25,858 nucleotides of DNA from a virus. Location: positions 1 through 25,858 of IMG/VR virus record IMGVR_UViG_3300006947_002508; one strand, given 5' to 3'. A model generated the notes under the pieces. It worked only from the letters and a program-made list of their open reading frames with translations. It did not search any database and was not told where the DNA came from. Positions 1-8,001 of this stretch are shown one piece after another (within the stretch, counting starts at the first letter, position 1; each line of letters begins with the position of its first letter). Made by a program: the position numbers and the translations under genes.

Positions 1-662
1 AAAATGAAGAAGATGTACAAGAATACTTAGAGACAACTACAGCACAAATCTGTATGTCTCATTTAGAAGTAAACGGTGGTGAAGTATCACCAGGACATTT
101 TCATGGTGGTGGAACACCAGTAGCATGGTTAAGTCGATTCGAACAAGTATATTCAGGTCACTTTCATACTAAATCAGTAATTCAAAACATCAAATATCTA
201 GGAGCTCAAATGGAGTTTACTTGGAATGATTTTGGTGACGATAAATATTTTCATGTCTTTGATACAGAGACAAGAGAGATAGAGGCAATTAACAATCCTC
301 TAAAAATGTTTCATAAAGTATTCTATGATGATACTGATGAAACATTAATGACTATTAAGAAGAAAGACTTTAGTCATTTAAAAGATACATTCGTAAAAGT
401 AATTGTTACGAATAAAAATGAACCATACTGGTTTGATGTTTTTGTAGAAGGAATTATCAAAGCTGGTCCGGCAGACTTGAAGGTTGTAGAAGACCATAGT
501 AATTTAGATATTCTAAATGAAGATGAGTTAGTTGGCGAAGCTGAAGATACATTAACAATTCTTACAAAACACATTGACAGTTTAAATATAGAAGGAGATA
601 AATCTGAATTAGATGCATTGATGAAGTCATTGTATGCTGAAAGTTTAGATATTTTAGTATGA
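1..662 (+). CDS. 47: Recombination endonuclease subunit gp47 (Mre11/SbcD-like), 5'-partial
   Basis: This is the C-terminal part of the T4 gp47-type nuclease, the Mre11/SbcD-like partner of gp46 that resects DNA ends for recombination-dependent replication. The frame is open from base 3, upstream of the first ATG at 54, so the gene begins outside the window and 54 is an internal Met. Visible are the late phosphoesterase motifs HFHGGG and SGHFHTKS, followed by the segment with NIKYLGAQMEFTW and YFHVFDTET. This matches the metal-binding GHFH motif and downstream strand order of T4 gp47. T4 gp47 is about 340 residues, and roughly 220 are present here. The acidic C-terminal tail after the nuclease domain is typical of the capping region. 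The stop overlaps the next start (ATGA). The gp46 gene lies two small genes downstream, which supports the call. Confidence 0.88.
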   Translation, partial: NEEDVQEYLETTTAQICMSHLEVNGGEVSPGHFHGGGTPVAWLSRFEQVYSGHFHTKSVIQNIKYLGAQMEFTWNDFGDDKYFHVFDTETREIEAINNPLKMFHKVFYDDTDETLMTIKKKDFSHLKDTFVKVIVTNKNEPYWFDVFVEGIIKAGPADLKVVEDHSNLDILNEDELVGEAEDTLTILTKHIDSLNIEGDKSELDALMKSLYAESLDILV

Positions 663-937
663 TAAATATAATACAATTCAATAGCGGTGAAATGATAATC
701 GCTGATTTACAAGATAATCATGAAATAGTGAATCCACTATTCATACATCAACAAGCACAAGAAGGGTCAGGACCAAAGATAAACTTATATCCTTACAATA
801 TTTTAGGACAAGGTAACATTACTTTGAATCCACAGAATATTGTGTGGACAGTTAAACCTGAACAAAAACTTCTTAATCAATATGAAGAGATGTTCAAAAC
901 AATCATCACACCACCAACACAAAAAATTATAACATAA
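659..937 (+). CDS. Conserved T4-like phage protein between gp47 and gp46 (Sm-like?)
   Basis: A 92-residue protein with no signal peptide or membrane segment. The pattern is an N-terminal strand with NSGEMIIADL, a central segment with NLYPYNIL, then a strand ending in IVWTVKPEQKLLNQYEEMF. It resembles a small protein that is widespread in marine myoviruses and has a similar layout: a KSGEDVIAD-like start, an LFPW-like middle and a VV.IV.P...L...Y end. That family looks Sm/LSm-like to me, but the fold is an inference from memory. The start overlaps the gp47 stop (ATGA), so it is probably translationally coupled. Its place between the two subunits of the recombination nuclease suggests an early or middle role in DNA or RNA metabolism, but the function is unknown. 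Confidence 0.7.
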   Translation: MINIIQFNSGEMIIADLQDNHEIVNPLFIHQQAQEGSGPKINLYPYNILGQGNITLNPQNIVWTVKPEQKLLNQYEEMFKTIITPPTQKIIT

Positions 938-951
938 TAACGGATTTGAAT

Positions 952-1158
952 ATGGATTATGAAATTTACGATGGTGTCTTTGTGTCAGAAGGACACACAT
1001 TAGAATACTTCTTTGCACCAGATGACACTTGTATAATTCGAGAAAGATATAGAGGTGGTACACAGGAACCACACAACACTCATACACGAGTCAGTTGTAG
1101 TGATGGTCTAATCCATCAGAATAAGTTTAAGGAATTGGGATATGATAAAGTTTCATAA
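952..1158 (+). CDS. Small hypothetical protein between gp47 and gp46
   Basis: A 68-residue protein starting at ATG 952. The frame can be extended to a TTG at 946, but ATG is the more credible start. It is polar and soluble, with no transmembrane stretch. It contains EGHTLEYFFAPDDTCIIRERY and two separate cysteines that do not form a zinc knuckle. It overlaps gp46 by 17 bases, in line with the packed operon. I do not recognise a family. It is kept because it fills the only gap between two coupled genes and has codon use like its neighbours. Confidence 0.6.
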   Translation: MDYEIYDGVFVSEGHTLEYFFAPDDTCIIRERYRGGTQEPHNTHTRVSCSDGLIHQNKFKELGYDKVS

Positions 1159-2854
1159 AGTAAGATTTAAAAACTTTCTATCTACAGGTAATGAATTTAC
1201 AGAGATAGATTTATCAAGAAAAAAGACAAGTCTTGTAATCGGAGCAAACGGTTCAGGAAAGTCAACAATGTTAGATGCTTTGACATTCGGCTTATTTGGT
1301 CGTGCTTTTAGAAAGATACCTAAGACAGCTTTAATCAATTCAATCAATCAGAAACATACAGTTGTAGAAGTAGAGTTCTCTATAGGTAGAAATCAATATA
1401 GAATTCATAGAAGTATCAAACCGAATAAGTTTGAGATATACTTGAACGGTAAGTTCATGCATCAAGATGCTGCAGTAAGAGATATGCAATCAATCTTAGA
1501 ACAACAAATTCTTAAACTAAATTATAAATCGTTTACACAGGTTGTTGTGTTAGGTAGTTCAACATTTACACCGTTCATGCAATTGAACACACCAGAGAGA
1601 CGAGCTATTATTGAAGACATACTTGATATACAAGTCTTTTCAGTAATGAATGATTGTCTCAAACAGAGAACTGCTACATTAAGAAATGAACTTAGTGAGA
1701 TTAAACATAACATTCAGATCGGTGAGTCGAAGATAGAAAGTCAAGAAGAAGCTATGAAAAGACTTGAAGAGAATCGTGAAGAGATGATCGATAAACTTAG
1801 TAAAGATATCAAAGAACACGAAGACCAATCACTTGACTATAAAACAAATATCAAAGTCAACATGGATGAACTGGGATCCTGTCATACTAAAATTAATGAT
1901 GAAAGTGCTGTAAGAAAGAATCTACAAGAACTATTAAGTGATGAAAAAGGATTTGAGTTAGAGAGAAGAAAGTTCATGAAAGAATTATCTTTCTATGAAT
2001 CTAATGATGAATGTCCGACATGTAAACAAGACATTGAGTCAGAACATAAAAATCATATATGTGATGATACAACTACAAATATAAAAGTCCTTGATAAACA
2101 ATTATCAGAAAGAAGTATAAGTATACAAGAAATAAATACTAGACTTGATGAAATATCAGAAGTTTATAAACAAATTAATCTATTACAGATCAATATGCAG
2201 AAAGAACAAAATCTTGTTGATACTAATGAAAGATACATTAAGAAAATTGAATCACAAATTAGAGACTTAGAAGCTCAAGAACATACTGAAGGTGATAAAG
2301 GACAATTAGATAAGTATAGAAAAGCTTTAAATACATTACAAGGTATGGAAGCTAATTTAGTTGATAAGAGACACTACTATGACTTAGCTGAGATATTGTT
2401 AAGAGATGGTGGGATCAAGACTAAAATAGTTCGACAGTATCTACCGATAATGAATAAGTTGATTAACAAGTATCTTGCAAGTATGGAGTTTTTTGTACAG
2501 TTTGAACTTGATGAAGAATTCAATGAAGAAATCAAATCAAGATATAGAGATAATTTTACATACTCATCATTTAGTGAAGGTGAGAAAATGAGAATAGATT
2601 TATCACTTCTATTCACTTGGAGATCGATTGCTAAGTTAAAGAATTCAGTCAATACAAACTTACTGATTCTTGATGAAGTATTCGATAGTTCACTTGATGA
2701 AGGTGGTACAGACGAATTCTTAAAAATACTACATACACTTGATGATAATACAAATACATTTATCATATCACATAAAGGTGAGAGTATGAATGAAAAGTTC
2801 AATAACATAATTGAATTTGAAAAAGTAAACAATTTTAGTAGAATAAAAAAATGA
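1142..2854 (+). CDS. 46: Recombination endonuclease subunit gp46 (SbcC/Rad50-like ATPase)
   Basis: The 570-residue length is close to T4 gp46 (about 560). It is an SMC-like ATPase that pairs with gp47 to process double-strand ends for recombination and recombination-primed replication. The Walker A motif GANGSGKST is at residues 34-42. Long charged coiled-coil segments flank a zinc hook, CPTCKQ, with C291 and C294. The ABC signature FSEGEKMRIDL begins near residue 477, and the Walker B segment LLILDEVFDSSLDEGG has D511 and E512. This is the full Rad50 domain order, so the gene appears intact. The start overlaps the preceding small gene by 17 bases and the stop overlaps the next start (ATGA). 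Confidence 0.95.
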   Translation: MIKFHKVRFKNFLSTGNEFTEIDLSRKKTSLVIGANGSGKSTMLDALTFGLFGRAFRKIPKTALINSINQKHTVVEVEFSIGRNQYRIHRSIKPNKFEIYLNGKFMHQDAAVRDMQSILEQQILKLNYKSFTQVVVLGSSTFTPFMQLNTPERRAIIEDILDIQVFSVMNDCLKQRTATLRNELSEIKHNIQIGESKIESQEEAMKRLEENREEMIDKLSKDIKEHEDQSLDYKTNIKVNMDELGSCHTKINDESAVRKNLQELLSDEKGFELERRKFMKELSFYESNDECPTCKQDIESEHKNHICDDTTTNIKVLDKQLSERSISIQEINTRLDEISEVYKQINLLQINMQKEQNLVDTNERYIKKIESQIRDLEAQEHTEGDKGQLDKYRKALNTLQGMEANLVDKRHYYDLAEILLRDGGIKTKIVRQYLPIMNKLINKYLASMEFFVQFELDEEFNEEIKSRYRDNFTYSSFSEGEKMRIDLSLLFTWRSIAKLKNSVNTNLLILDEVFDSSLDEGGTDEFLKILHTLDDNTNTFIISHKGESMNEKFNNIIEFEKVNNFSRIKK

Positions 2855-3078
2855 AAACATATATACATGTAAATCAACATAAGATTCGTGCTAACTTGAA
2901 ACATGGTACTAACGAAGCTGTTATTACTATTAAAGAAGGTGCAATGAATACTTATTGTCACGAAGTTCAGATTAACGGACCTAGTGTTGTAAGATACGGT
3001 GAGAACGGAGACAAGATTCTAGCATGTGGTGCAAGAGTTGTAATAGAAACAGAAAGTGAAGTAGAGGTTTTGAGATGA
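2851..3078 (+). CDS. Conserved marine T4-like phage protein of unknown function
   Basis: A 75-residue soluble protein beginning MKTYIHVNQHKIRANLKHG. It has HEVQINGPSVVRYG in the middle and ILACGARVVIETESEVEV at the end. The YIHVNQHKIRANLKHG start and the CGARVWIET-like end are a pattern I associate with a small hypothetical protein common in cyanophages and related marine myoviruses. No catalytic motif can be assigned. It overlaps both neighbours by ATGA, lying between gp46 and peptide deformylase, so it is translated as part of that operon. Confidence 0.75.
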   Translation: MKTYIHVNQHKIRANLKHGTNEAVITIKEGAMNTYCHEVQINGPSVVRYGENGDKILACGARVVIETESEVEVLR

Positions 3079-3605
3079 TAGTAAAAAATATAAAAGAATT
3101 AAGAGAAGTTGCCAAACCATTCGATTTCAAAAATCCAGTAGTAGACCCATTTGTCTTAGTTAAAGAACTTAAAGAAGCAATGTTTACACATAACGGTCTT
3201 GGTGTATCTGCTAATCAGTTAGGATATGATGCAAGAGTATTTGCTATGAGAGGAGAAACGAAAGAGGATTCTCTAATATGTTTCAATCCAGTTATTGAAG
3301 AGTATTCAGAAAACATGAATACTATGGAAGAAGGATGTTTATCAATCCCAGATGTATATGCTAGAGTTGTAAGACCTGCAGAAGTATCTATTACTTTTCA
3401 GAATGAATTACAAGAAGACAAGAAAGAAACAGCAGATGAATTAACCGCTCGAGTATATCAACATGAGATGGATCATTTAAATGGTATCTTGTTTGTTGAT
3501 AGAATAGGTCCATTAGCACGAACAAGAGCATTTGAAAAAGCTAAAAAGATTCAGAAAATGAGAGCTAGAGGTAAAGAAAAGTTTAAATTTAGATATTCTC
3601 TATGA
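3075..3605 (+). CDS. def: Peptide deformylase
   Basis: A 176-residue peptide deformylase, which removes the N-formyl group from new proteins in the cytoplasm. All three family motifs are present: GLGVSANQ at residues 41-48 (family GxGxAAxQ, with Ser in place of the second-last Ala), EGCLS with metal ligand C88, and QHEMDH with H130, catalytic E131 and H134. It has full length, with a short basic C-terminal tail. Deformylases recur in marine phages and are thought to favour processing of short-lived host or phage proteins; that role is established for some cyanophages and only inferred here. The gene is coupled on both sides by ATGA overlaps. Confidence 0.95.
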   Translation: MIVKNIKELREVAKPFDFKNPVVDPFVLVKELKEAMFTHNGLGVSANQLGYDARVFAMRGETKEDSLICFNPVIEEYSENMNTMEEGCLSIPDVYARVVRPAEVSITFQNELQEDKKETADELTARVYQHEMDHLNGILFVDRIGPLARTRAFEKAKKIQKMRARGKEKFKFRYSL

Positions 3606-4186
3606 TAAATGATGTTAAACTTTCTGAATGTATAAAGACTTATAAAAATGTCTTAGCAGAAGATTGGTGTGAAGATTTAGTTAATTATTTCAATGCTAGT
3701 AAGCGCCAGGAAACACGAGATCATAGAAAAGAAGCTTCAGAAATGCAATTGATCGGGGATCCTAGACCTGATGCAATAGACTATTCAAAAGAACTATTTG
3801 AAAAACTATATCCGTTAGGAGTTAAATATGAAAAATATCTACACTCTCTATGTCCTGAGGACTATAAACCTTATGACAGGCCTCTAACGAGCATCTGTAA
3901 GACAGGATTTCGTTCTCTACAGGTACAAAAATACACACCAGAAGACAAAGGATACTCAGCTGTTCATGTAGAATCTGGTACAGAACATTACAAAAAATAT
4001 TTAGCAGTCATTCTTTACTTGAATGATGTTGAAGCTGGTGAGACACTTTTCCCAATGTGTGGAAAGTCAATAGTACCAGAAATAGGTAAAGTAGCGATAT
4101 GGCCTGCAGGTCTACCATTTTACCATTGTGGTCTTAAATCTAAGACTCCAAAATATATCCTCACAACCTGGTTCGAATTTATCTAA
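3602..4186 (+). CDS. 2-oxoglutarate/Fe(II)-dependent oxygenase (prolyl-hydroxylase type)
   Basis: A 194-residue double-stranded beta-helix oxygenase. The C-terminal half holds the metal site: H122 and E124 in AVHVES, distal H175 in FYHCGL, and K184 in KYILTTW as the likely 2-oxoglutarate anchor. The strand LAVILYLNDVEAGETLFP matches the core of phage and bacterial P4H-like enzymes. The first motif is HxE rather than the usual HxD; an H-x-E variant is common in marine phage members of this family as I recall them. The substrate is unknown and could be a protein residue or a nucleobase. It is the last gene of the block, ending just before the promoter region at 4188. Confidence 0.85.
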   Translation: MINDVKLSECIKTYKNVLAEDWCEDLVNYFNASKRQETRDHRKEASEMQLIGDPRPDAIDYSKELFEKLYPLGVKYEKYLHSLCPEDYKPYDRPLTSICKTGFRSLQVQKYTPEDKGYSAVHVESGTEHYKKYLAVILYLNDVEAGETLFPMCGKSIVPEIGKVAIWPAGLPFYHCGLKSKTPKYILTTWFEFI

Positions 4187-4187
4187 C

Positions 4188-4217
4188 TTGCAACCGCATG
4201 TACTTTTTTGTTATACT
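4188..4217 (+). promoter_or_regulatory. Promoter P1 of a repeated family, distal copy
   Basis: The -35-like TTGCAA (4188-4193) and the -10 TATACT (4212-4217) are separated by 18 bases. The spacer (CCGCATGTACTTTTTTGT) resembles the other three family members. The downstream leader, with ATAATAAAGAAATAA, is a diverged copy of the P2 leader but has no ATG. It is the first of two tandem copies upstream of the VWA gene. Confidence 0.6.
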
Positions 4218-4269
4218 ATAGTATATAGTGATTAATAATAAAGAAATAACTACTAAAGAGTTAAACTAC

Positions 4270-4299
4270 TGGAAACCAGTGGTACACTTTTGTTATACT
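4270..4299 (+). promoter_or_regulatory. Promoter P2 for the VWA protein gene
   Basis: TGGAAA (4270-4275), an 18-base spacer and TATACT (4294-4299). Bases 4281-4331 are identical to 6677-6727 upstream of the AAA+ ATPase gene, so the leader and the ribosome binding site AAGAGGTAAAT are part of the repeated module. It lies 33 bases upstream of the start codon at 4333. Confidence 0.72.
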
Positions 4300-4331
4300 A
4301 TGTACATAGAGTTGATAATAAAGAGGTAAAT
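4281..4331 (+). repeat. 51-bp exact direct repeat, copy 1 (promoter and leader module)
   Basis: This copy matches 6677-6727 base for base. It spans the promoter spacer, the -10, the transcript leader and the Shine-Dalgarno region. Upstream of the repeat the two sites share only the -35 region approximately. Confidence 0.9.
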
Positions 4332-4332
4332 T

Positions 4333-6642
4333 ATGATTCAGACAAAAAATTCAAACAAAGATATTCTTGCTAAGTTGATGGCAACAGAGAATATTACAGT
4401 TATTCACAAATCAGTTCCGACAGCTTATTTTGATGTAAAATCAAGAACACTATGTTGTCCTATAATGAAAGAAGACATGTCTTCAGAACTATATGATTTG
4501 TTTATGGGTCACGAAGTATCTCATGCTTTGAATACTCCAGTTGACGGATGGCATGACAAAGTATCTGATAAAGGTCAAACATACAAAGGTTACTTAAACG
4601 TTATTGAAGACGTAAGAATCGAAAAAATGATTAAAGCTAAATATCCTGGTCTTAGAAAAAGTTTCTATACAGGTTATAGTGAACTTACTTCTATGAACTT
4701 CTTTGGTACTAAAGGTAAAGATTTACAAGAACTTAATTTAATTGATAGAATCAATCTATCTTACAAAATTGGGTCATTCGCACAAATAGAATTTTCTCAA
4801 GACGAACAAGTTTACATTGATAGATGTGAATCACTAGTTACTTTCGAAGATGTTCTAAGTTTAGCTGATGATTTATTTGATAGACAGAATAAAGAAAATG
4901 AAAACAATATAGAGTCAATGACTCAACAAGATATTGAAGACTTACTTGAAGAGTTTGGAGTTGAAGAAGAAGACAATGATACTGAAAATATGAGTGTTGA
5001 AACTGAAGAAGGTGAAAACGATTCAGACGAAGAAGGAGCAGATGCTAATTCAGCTGGTGGAGACGATTCAGATAGTTCAGGAGATTCAGAAGGTGAAACT
5101 AAAGATTCAGAGACAGGTGAAAAATCAGATTCAGAAACAAGTAAAGAAGGAAGTGAAGGTGCTCTAGGTAAGACTCCTGAAGAACAACTTTTAGACGAAC
5201 TAAACAAAGCATCGACTGATGAAGAGTTTAGAAAAAATGAAGAAACACTTCAAAACAAAGAAGAGTCTTACTATACTGAACCTTGTTACAATGAGATCAA
5301 AGGTAGAATTCATTATGAGAATTTCATAGTTCCTTCTACAAAGATTCAAGAACATTTTGATAATGCTAAACCTTATAATGATAACATCAAAAAAACAGTT
5401 AAGAAATTTACAGACGATAACAAGAAAATTATCGGTTACATGGTTAAAGAATTTGAAATGAAGAAAGCTGCAGCGTCTTACAATAGAAGTTGGAATGCAA
5501 AGTCAGGTGAAATTGATATGAATAAATTAGCTTTCTACAAACTTAAAGAAGACATATTCAATAGAGTTCAAGTTTCTCCAGAAGGTAAAAGTCACGGAAT
5601 CGTTATGACGATTGACTGGTCTGGTTCAATGTCTGGTTCTGTAGCATCGACTATCGAACAAGCAACATTACTTTCAATGTTTTGTAGAAGACTTGCGATA
5701 CCTTTCAGACTGTTTGCTTTTAGTGACATGTATCTTAGAAGAGATTGTGAAGAGAGAATGAATATATTAGATACAGATGATTATGAAACTGAAACTAGAA
5801 AAAGAGATGAGTACTTTCAAACAAGAACTTTCGGCAAAGTAGTTTATAATGAAAAACTGGATTCTGATTCTAAGTGGCATCTTGGTGAGCTTTCTTTATT
5901 AGAAGTTTACAATGAAAAAATGTCTAATAGTGAATTCACTAAATCAATGGAGAACTGGTTTCAACTAGCAGCTTCAGTCGACTCAAGATACAGATATAGT
6001 CAAGACTATAAAGAAGTGACTGAGTATGATGAAAATTGGAACAATCCATATATGTTGAGTCTAAGTGGAACTCCTCTTGATGCGACTATTCTTGCAATGA
6101 GAGATTATATGATTGATTTCAAAAAAGAGAATAACTTAGACATCACTAGTTTTATTGTCTTATCAGATGGTGCTAGTCATAGAACATTTACAGGAAGAAA
6201 TCCTTATATTCTAGATAGAAAATTAAACAAGACTTTCAAACTAGAAAATAAATATGGAAGAACTACTCACGGATTATTAGAATGGTTAAAAGAAACAGCT
6301 GACTGTAGAACTATCGGGTTCTTCATTTCAAGTTGTACAGGTAGTCAAATTGCTTGGGAAGCAGAAACATTCTGTGCTCCTAAGATAGATGCTTATGGTT
6401 CAGAGATGGATACTAAGAGAAAAGAATTCAATAAGTTGTCAACAGCGTTTACAGACGGTTGTTATGACTTAGCAATATTGATCAATCAAAAGAAAATATC
6501 AATAGATACTAATCTTGATGAGATTGATGTTGAAGTCGGTGCTAATAAAGGAGCTTTGAAAAGAGCTCTTGTAAAAGCAGGGAATAACAAAATGCAACAA
6601 AGGGTTATCTTGAATCAGTTTGTGGGACAAATGGCAGTATGA
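4333..6642 (+). CDS. CobT-like VWA protein with an N-terminal HExxH metallopeptidase-like domain
   Basis: A 769-residue protein in three parts. The N-terminal domain has GHEVSHALNTP, with H60, E61 and H64 of an HExxH motif, followed by NVIEDVRIEK, whose glutamate is a candidate third zinc ligand. Next is a low-complexity linker rich in Asp, Glu and Ser (about residues 195-300). The C-terminal VWA domain has MIDAS residues D428, S430 and S432 in DWSGSMSG, a later SGTPLDATIL carrying the MIDAS Thr, and IVLSDGASH. The acidic linker before a VWA domain recalls cobaltochelatase CobT. The neighbouring MoxR/CobS-type ATPase is the expected partner. The protease-like domain argues for a protein-remodelling or proteolytic complex rather than cobalamin synthesis. 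Expression is driven by tandem promoters P1 and P2. Confidence 0.82.
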   Translation: MIQTKNSNKDILAKLMATENITVIHKSVPTAYFDVKSRTLCCPIMKEDMSSELYDLFMGHEVSHALNTPVDGWHDKVSDKGQTYKGYLNVIEDVRIEKMIKAKYPGLRKSFYTGYSELTSMNFFGTKGKDLQELNLIDRINLSYKIGSFAQIEFSQDEQVYIDRCESLVTFEDVLSLADDLFDRQNKENENNIESMTQQDIEDLLEEFGVEEEDNDTENMSVETEEGENDSDEEGADANSAGGDDSDSSGDSEGETKDSETGEKSDSETSKEGSEGALGKTPEEQLLDELNKASTDEEFRKNEETLQNKEESYYTEPCYNEIKGRIHYENFIVPSTKIQEHFDNAKPYNDNIKKTVKKFTDDNKKIIGYMVKEFEMKKAAASYNRSWNAKSGEIDMNKLAFYKLKEDIFNRVQVSPEGKSHGIVMTIDWSGSMSGSVASTIEQATLLSMFCRRLAIPFRLFAFSDMYLRRDCEERMNILDTDDYETETRKRDEYFQTRTFGKVVYNEKLDSDSKWHLGELSLLEVYNEKMSNSEFTKSMENWFQLAASVDSRYRYSQDYKEVTEYDENWNNPYMLSLSGTPLDATILAMRDYMIDFKKENNLDITSFIVLSDGASHRTFTGRNPYILDRKLNKTFKLENKYGRTTHGLLEWLKETADCRTIGFFISSCTGSQIAWEAETFCAPKIDAYGSEMDTKRKEFNKLSTAFTDGCYDLAILINQKKISIDTNLDEIDVEVGANKGALKRALVKAGNNKMQQRVILNQFVGQMAV

Positions 6643-6665
6643 ATTTTACTATCATTTCTCAAAAC

Positions 6666-6695
6666 TTGAAACCGCAGGTACACTTTTGTTATACT
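6666..6695 (+). promoter_or_regulatory. Promoter P3 for the AAA+ ATPase gene
   Basis: TTGAAA (6666-6671), an 18-base spacer and TATACT (6690-6695). The 51-base module 6677-6727 is identical to that of P2. The start codon at 6733 follows the AAGAGGTAAATAAATT leader. Confidence 0.75.
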
Positions 6696-6727
6696 ATGTA
6701 CATAGAGTTGATAATAAAGAGGTAAAT
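6677..6727 (+). repeat. 51-bp exact direct repeat, copy 2 (promoter and leader module)
   Basis: Identical to 4281-4331. It places the VWA gene and its AAA+ partner under the same promoter, leader and ribosome binding site. Confidence 0.9.
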
Positions 6728-6732
6728 AAATT

Positions 6733-7926
6733 ATGACGAAAATAAATATAACAGCACAACACGAGAAGTTCATTGACGGAGCGGCATTAGTCTATCCAGG
6801 TCAGAGTGAGTTTTCGAAATCACAAATTAAAAAGGTTTGTTCGGAGACAGGATGTCCGAATCCTTCATGGTTACAGAAACCAGCTTTCAGAGTAGGTCAC
6901 GGAACTTACTCAATGGAAATGGCTGGAGTATCAGTTGCTTCGAACATTACAACAATTCCGGTTACTACAGGTTCTATATCAGCACCGACATTAGTTCAAT
7001 CAGATGTTGTGGTCATTCCTGAAATGATTAAAGAGTTTGTCCCTTTCGGACATTATACAGACCTTAAGAACATTATAAGTTCTGGATTATTTTTCCCGGT
7101 CTTTATAACAGGTCTTTCAGGAAACGGTAAAACAATGATGTGTGAACAAATTTGTGCGAAACTTAAAAGAGAATGTTACAGAGTTAATGTTACAATCGAA
7201 ACTGATGAAGACGATTTGATCGGTTCAAATACACTAGTTGACGGTAACATAGTTTTCAGAGAAGGACCAGTACTTAAAGCAATGAGAAAAGGTGCAGTTC
7301 TTTTGATTGACGAAATTGATTTAGCGTCTAACAAAATTATGTGTTTACAATCGATCCTTGAAGGATCAGGTTACTTGAACAAAAAGACTGGTGAGTTTAT
7401 CAAACCGGCTGAAGGATTTACAGTTATCGCAACAGCGAATACGAAAGGTAAAGGTTCAGACGATGGAAGATTTATCGGAACTAATGTTCTGAATGAAGCT
7501 TTCTTGGAAAGATTCTCAATCACAATGGAACAAGAATATCCTAGTAATGCAATTGAGAAAAAAATTCTTGTCAAAGAATTTGAGAAACTCGGTATTACCG
7601 ATGGTCTGGAGTTTGCAACTAACTTGGTTACTTGGGCTGATGTTATCAGAAAGAGTTTCTATGAAGGTGCAATTGACGAACTGATTTCTACAAGAAGACT
7701 AGTTCACATTACTCAAGCTTTCAAAATGTTTGAAGACAGAATGAAGTCAATTGAAATGTGTGTCGCAAGATTCGATTCAGAAACTAAAGCAACGTTCTTA
7801 GACCTTTACACTAAAGTTGATGCAGACGCTCAACCTGGTGAAGTTATTGACGATATTGACTTATCTAAAAGTGGAATTGAGTCTGACGATTTCTACACAC
7901 CGAATAATGAAGAAACAAATTTTTAA
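6733..7926 (+). CDS. MoxR/CobS-like AAA+ ATPase
   Basis: A 397-residue AAA+ ATPase. Residues 1-110 form an N-terminal region without a motif I recognise (it includes HEKFIDGAALVYPGQ and ETGCPNPSWLQKP). The ATPase core follows, with Walker A GLSGNGKT (G127-T134), Walker B LLIDEIDLAS (D193, E194), sensor-1 region FTVIATANTKGKG, and an arginine-finger region with NEAFLERF. The TIETDEDDLIGSNT segment and pore-loop region resemble CobS and MoxR enzymes. Such ATPases work with VWA-domain partners, and the preceding gene encodes one under an identical promoter. Marine phage homologues are often labelled cobS and read as cobalamin genes. The local context favours a remodelling machine instead. The gene ends just before a terminator. 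Confidence 0.85.
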   Translation: MTKINITAQHEKFIDGAALVYPGQSEFSKSQIKKVCSETGCPNPSWLQKPAFRVGHGTYSMEMAGVSVASNITTIPVTTGSISAPTLVQSDVVVIPEMIKEFVPFGHYTDLKNIISSGLFFPVFITGLSGNGKTMMCEQICAKLKRECYRVNVTIETDEDDLIGSNTLVDGNIVFREGPVLKAMRKGAVLLIDEIDLASNKIMCLQSILEGSGYLNKKTGEFIKPAEGFTVIATANTKGKGSDDGRFIGTNVLNEAFLERFSITMEQEYPSNAIEKKILVKEFEKLGITDGLEFATNLVTWADVIRKSFYEGAIDELISTRRLVHITQAFKMFEDRMKSIEMCVARFDSETKATFLDLYTKVDADAQPGEVIDDIDLSKSGIESDDFYTPNNEETNF

Positions 7927-7940
7927 AAGTTATACCTCGA

Positions 7941-7971
7941 TTCTCCGTTCTGAAAAGGGCGGAGGATTTTT
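7941..7971 (+). terminator. Rho-independent terminator after the AAA+ gene
   Basis: The stem CTCCGTTC (7943-7950) pairs with GGGCGGAG (7957-7964), with two G-U wobbles, around the loop TGAAAA. It is followed by TTTTT at 7967-7971. It separates the AAA+ operon from the late-type promoter that follows. Confidence 0.8.
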
Positions 7972-7987
7972 ACTATCATTTTTGGAG

Positions 7988-7997
7988 ACATAAATAC
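7988..7997 (+). promoter_or_regulatory. T4-late-type promoter (ACATAAATAC)
   Basis: ATAAATA at 7990-7996 matches the core of the T4 late -10 element TATAAATA except the first T. The same ten bases follow the other terminator at 21411-21420. It lies right after the terminator and upstream of the small genes, tRNA and GroES-like gene. Confidence 0.6.
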
Positions 7998-8001
7998 TAG
8001 T

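Noticed and set aside
661-668. GATAAATA near the start of the second gene as a late promoter
   Set aside because: It lies just inside a coding start within a coupled early-type operon and has no gap, leader or terminator near it.
2377-2961. Long reverse-strand reading frame of 194 codons across the gp46 end
   Set aside because: It is the shadow of gp46 and the next gene, which have clear domain motifs. The reverse product is low-complexity Ser/Phe/Leu with no motif.
4923-5207. Reverse-strand frame encoding a Ser/Pro/Glu-rich product
   Set aside because: It mirrors the Asp/Glu/Ser-rich linker of the VWA protein; its composition is explained by that repeat-like coding sequence.
6837-7022. Alternative-frame forward reading frame inside the AAA+ ATPase gene
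   Set aside because: It is fully contained in a gene with intact Walker motifs and has no ribosome binding site or recognisable content.
6733-7926. Reading the AAA+ gene as cobS, a cobalamin auxiliary metabolic gene
   Set aside because: The partner VWA protein carries a metalloprotease-like domain and no other cobalamin gene is present, so the metabolic label is not supported by context.
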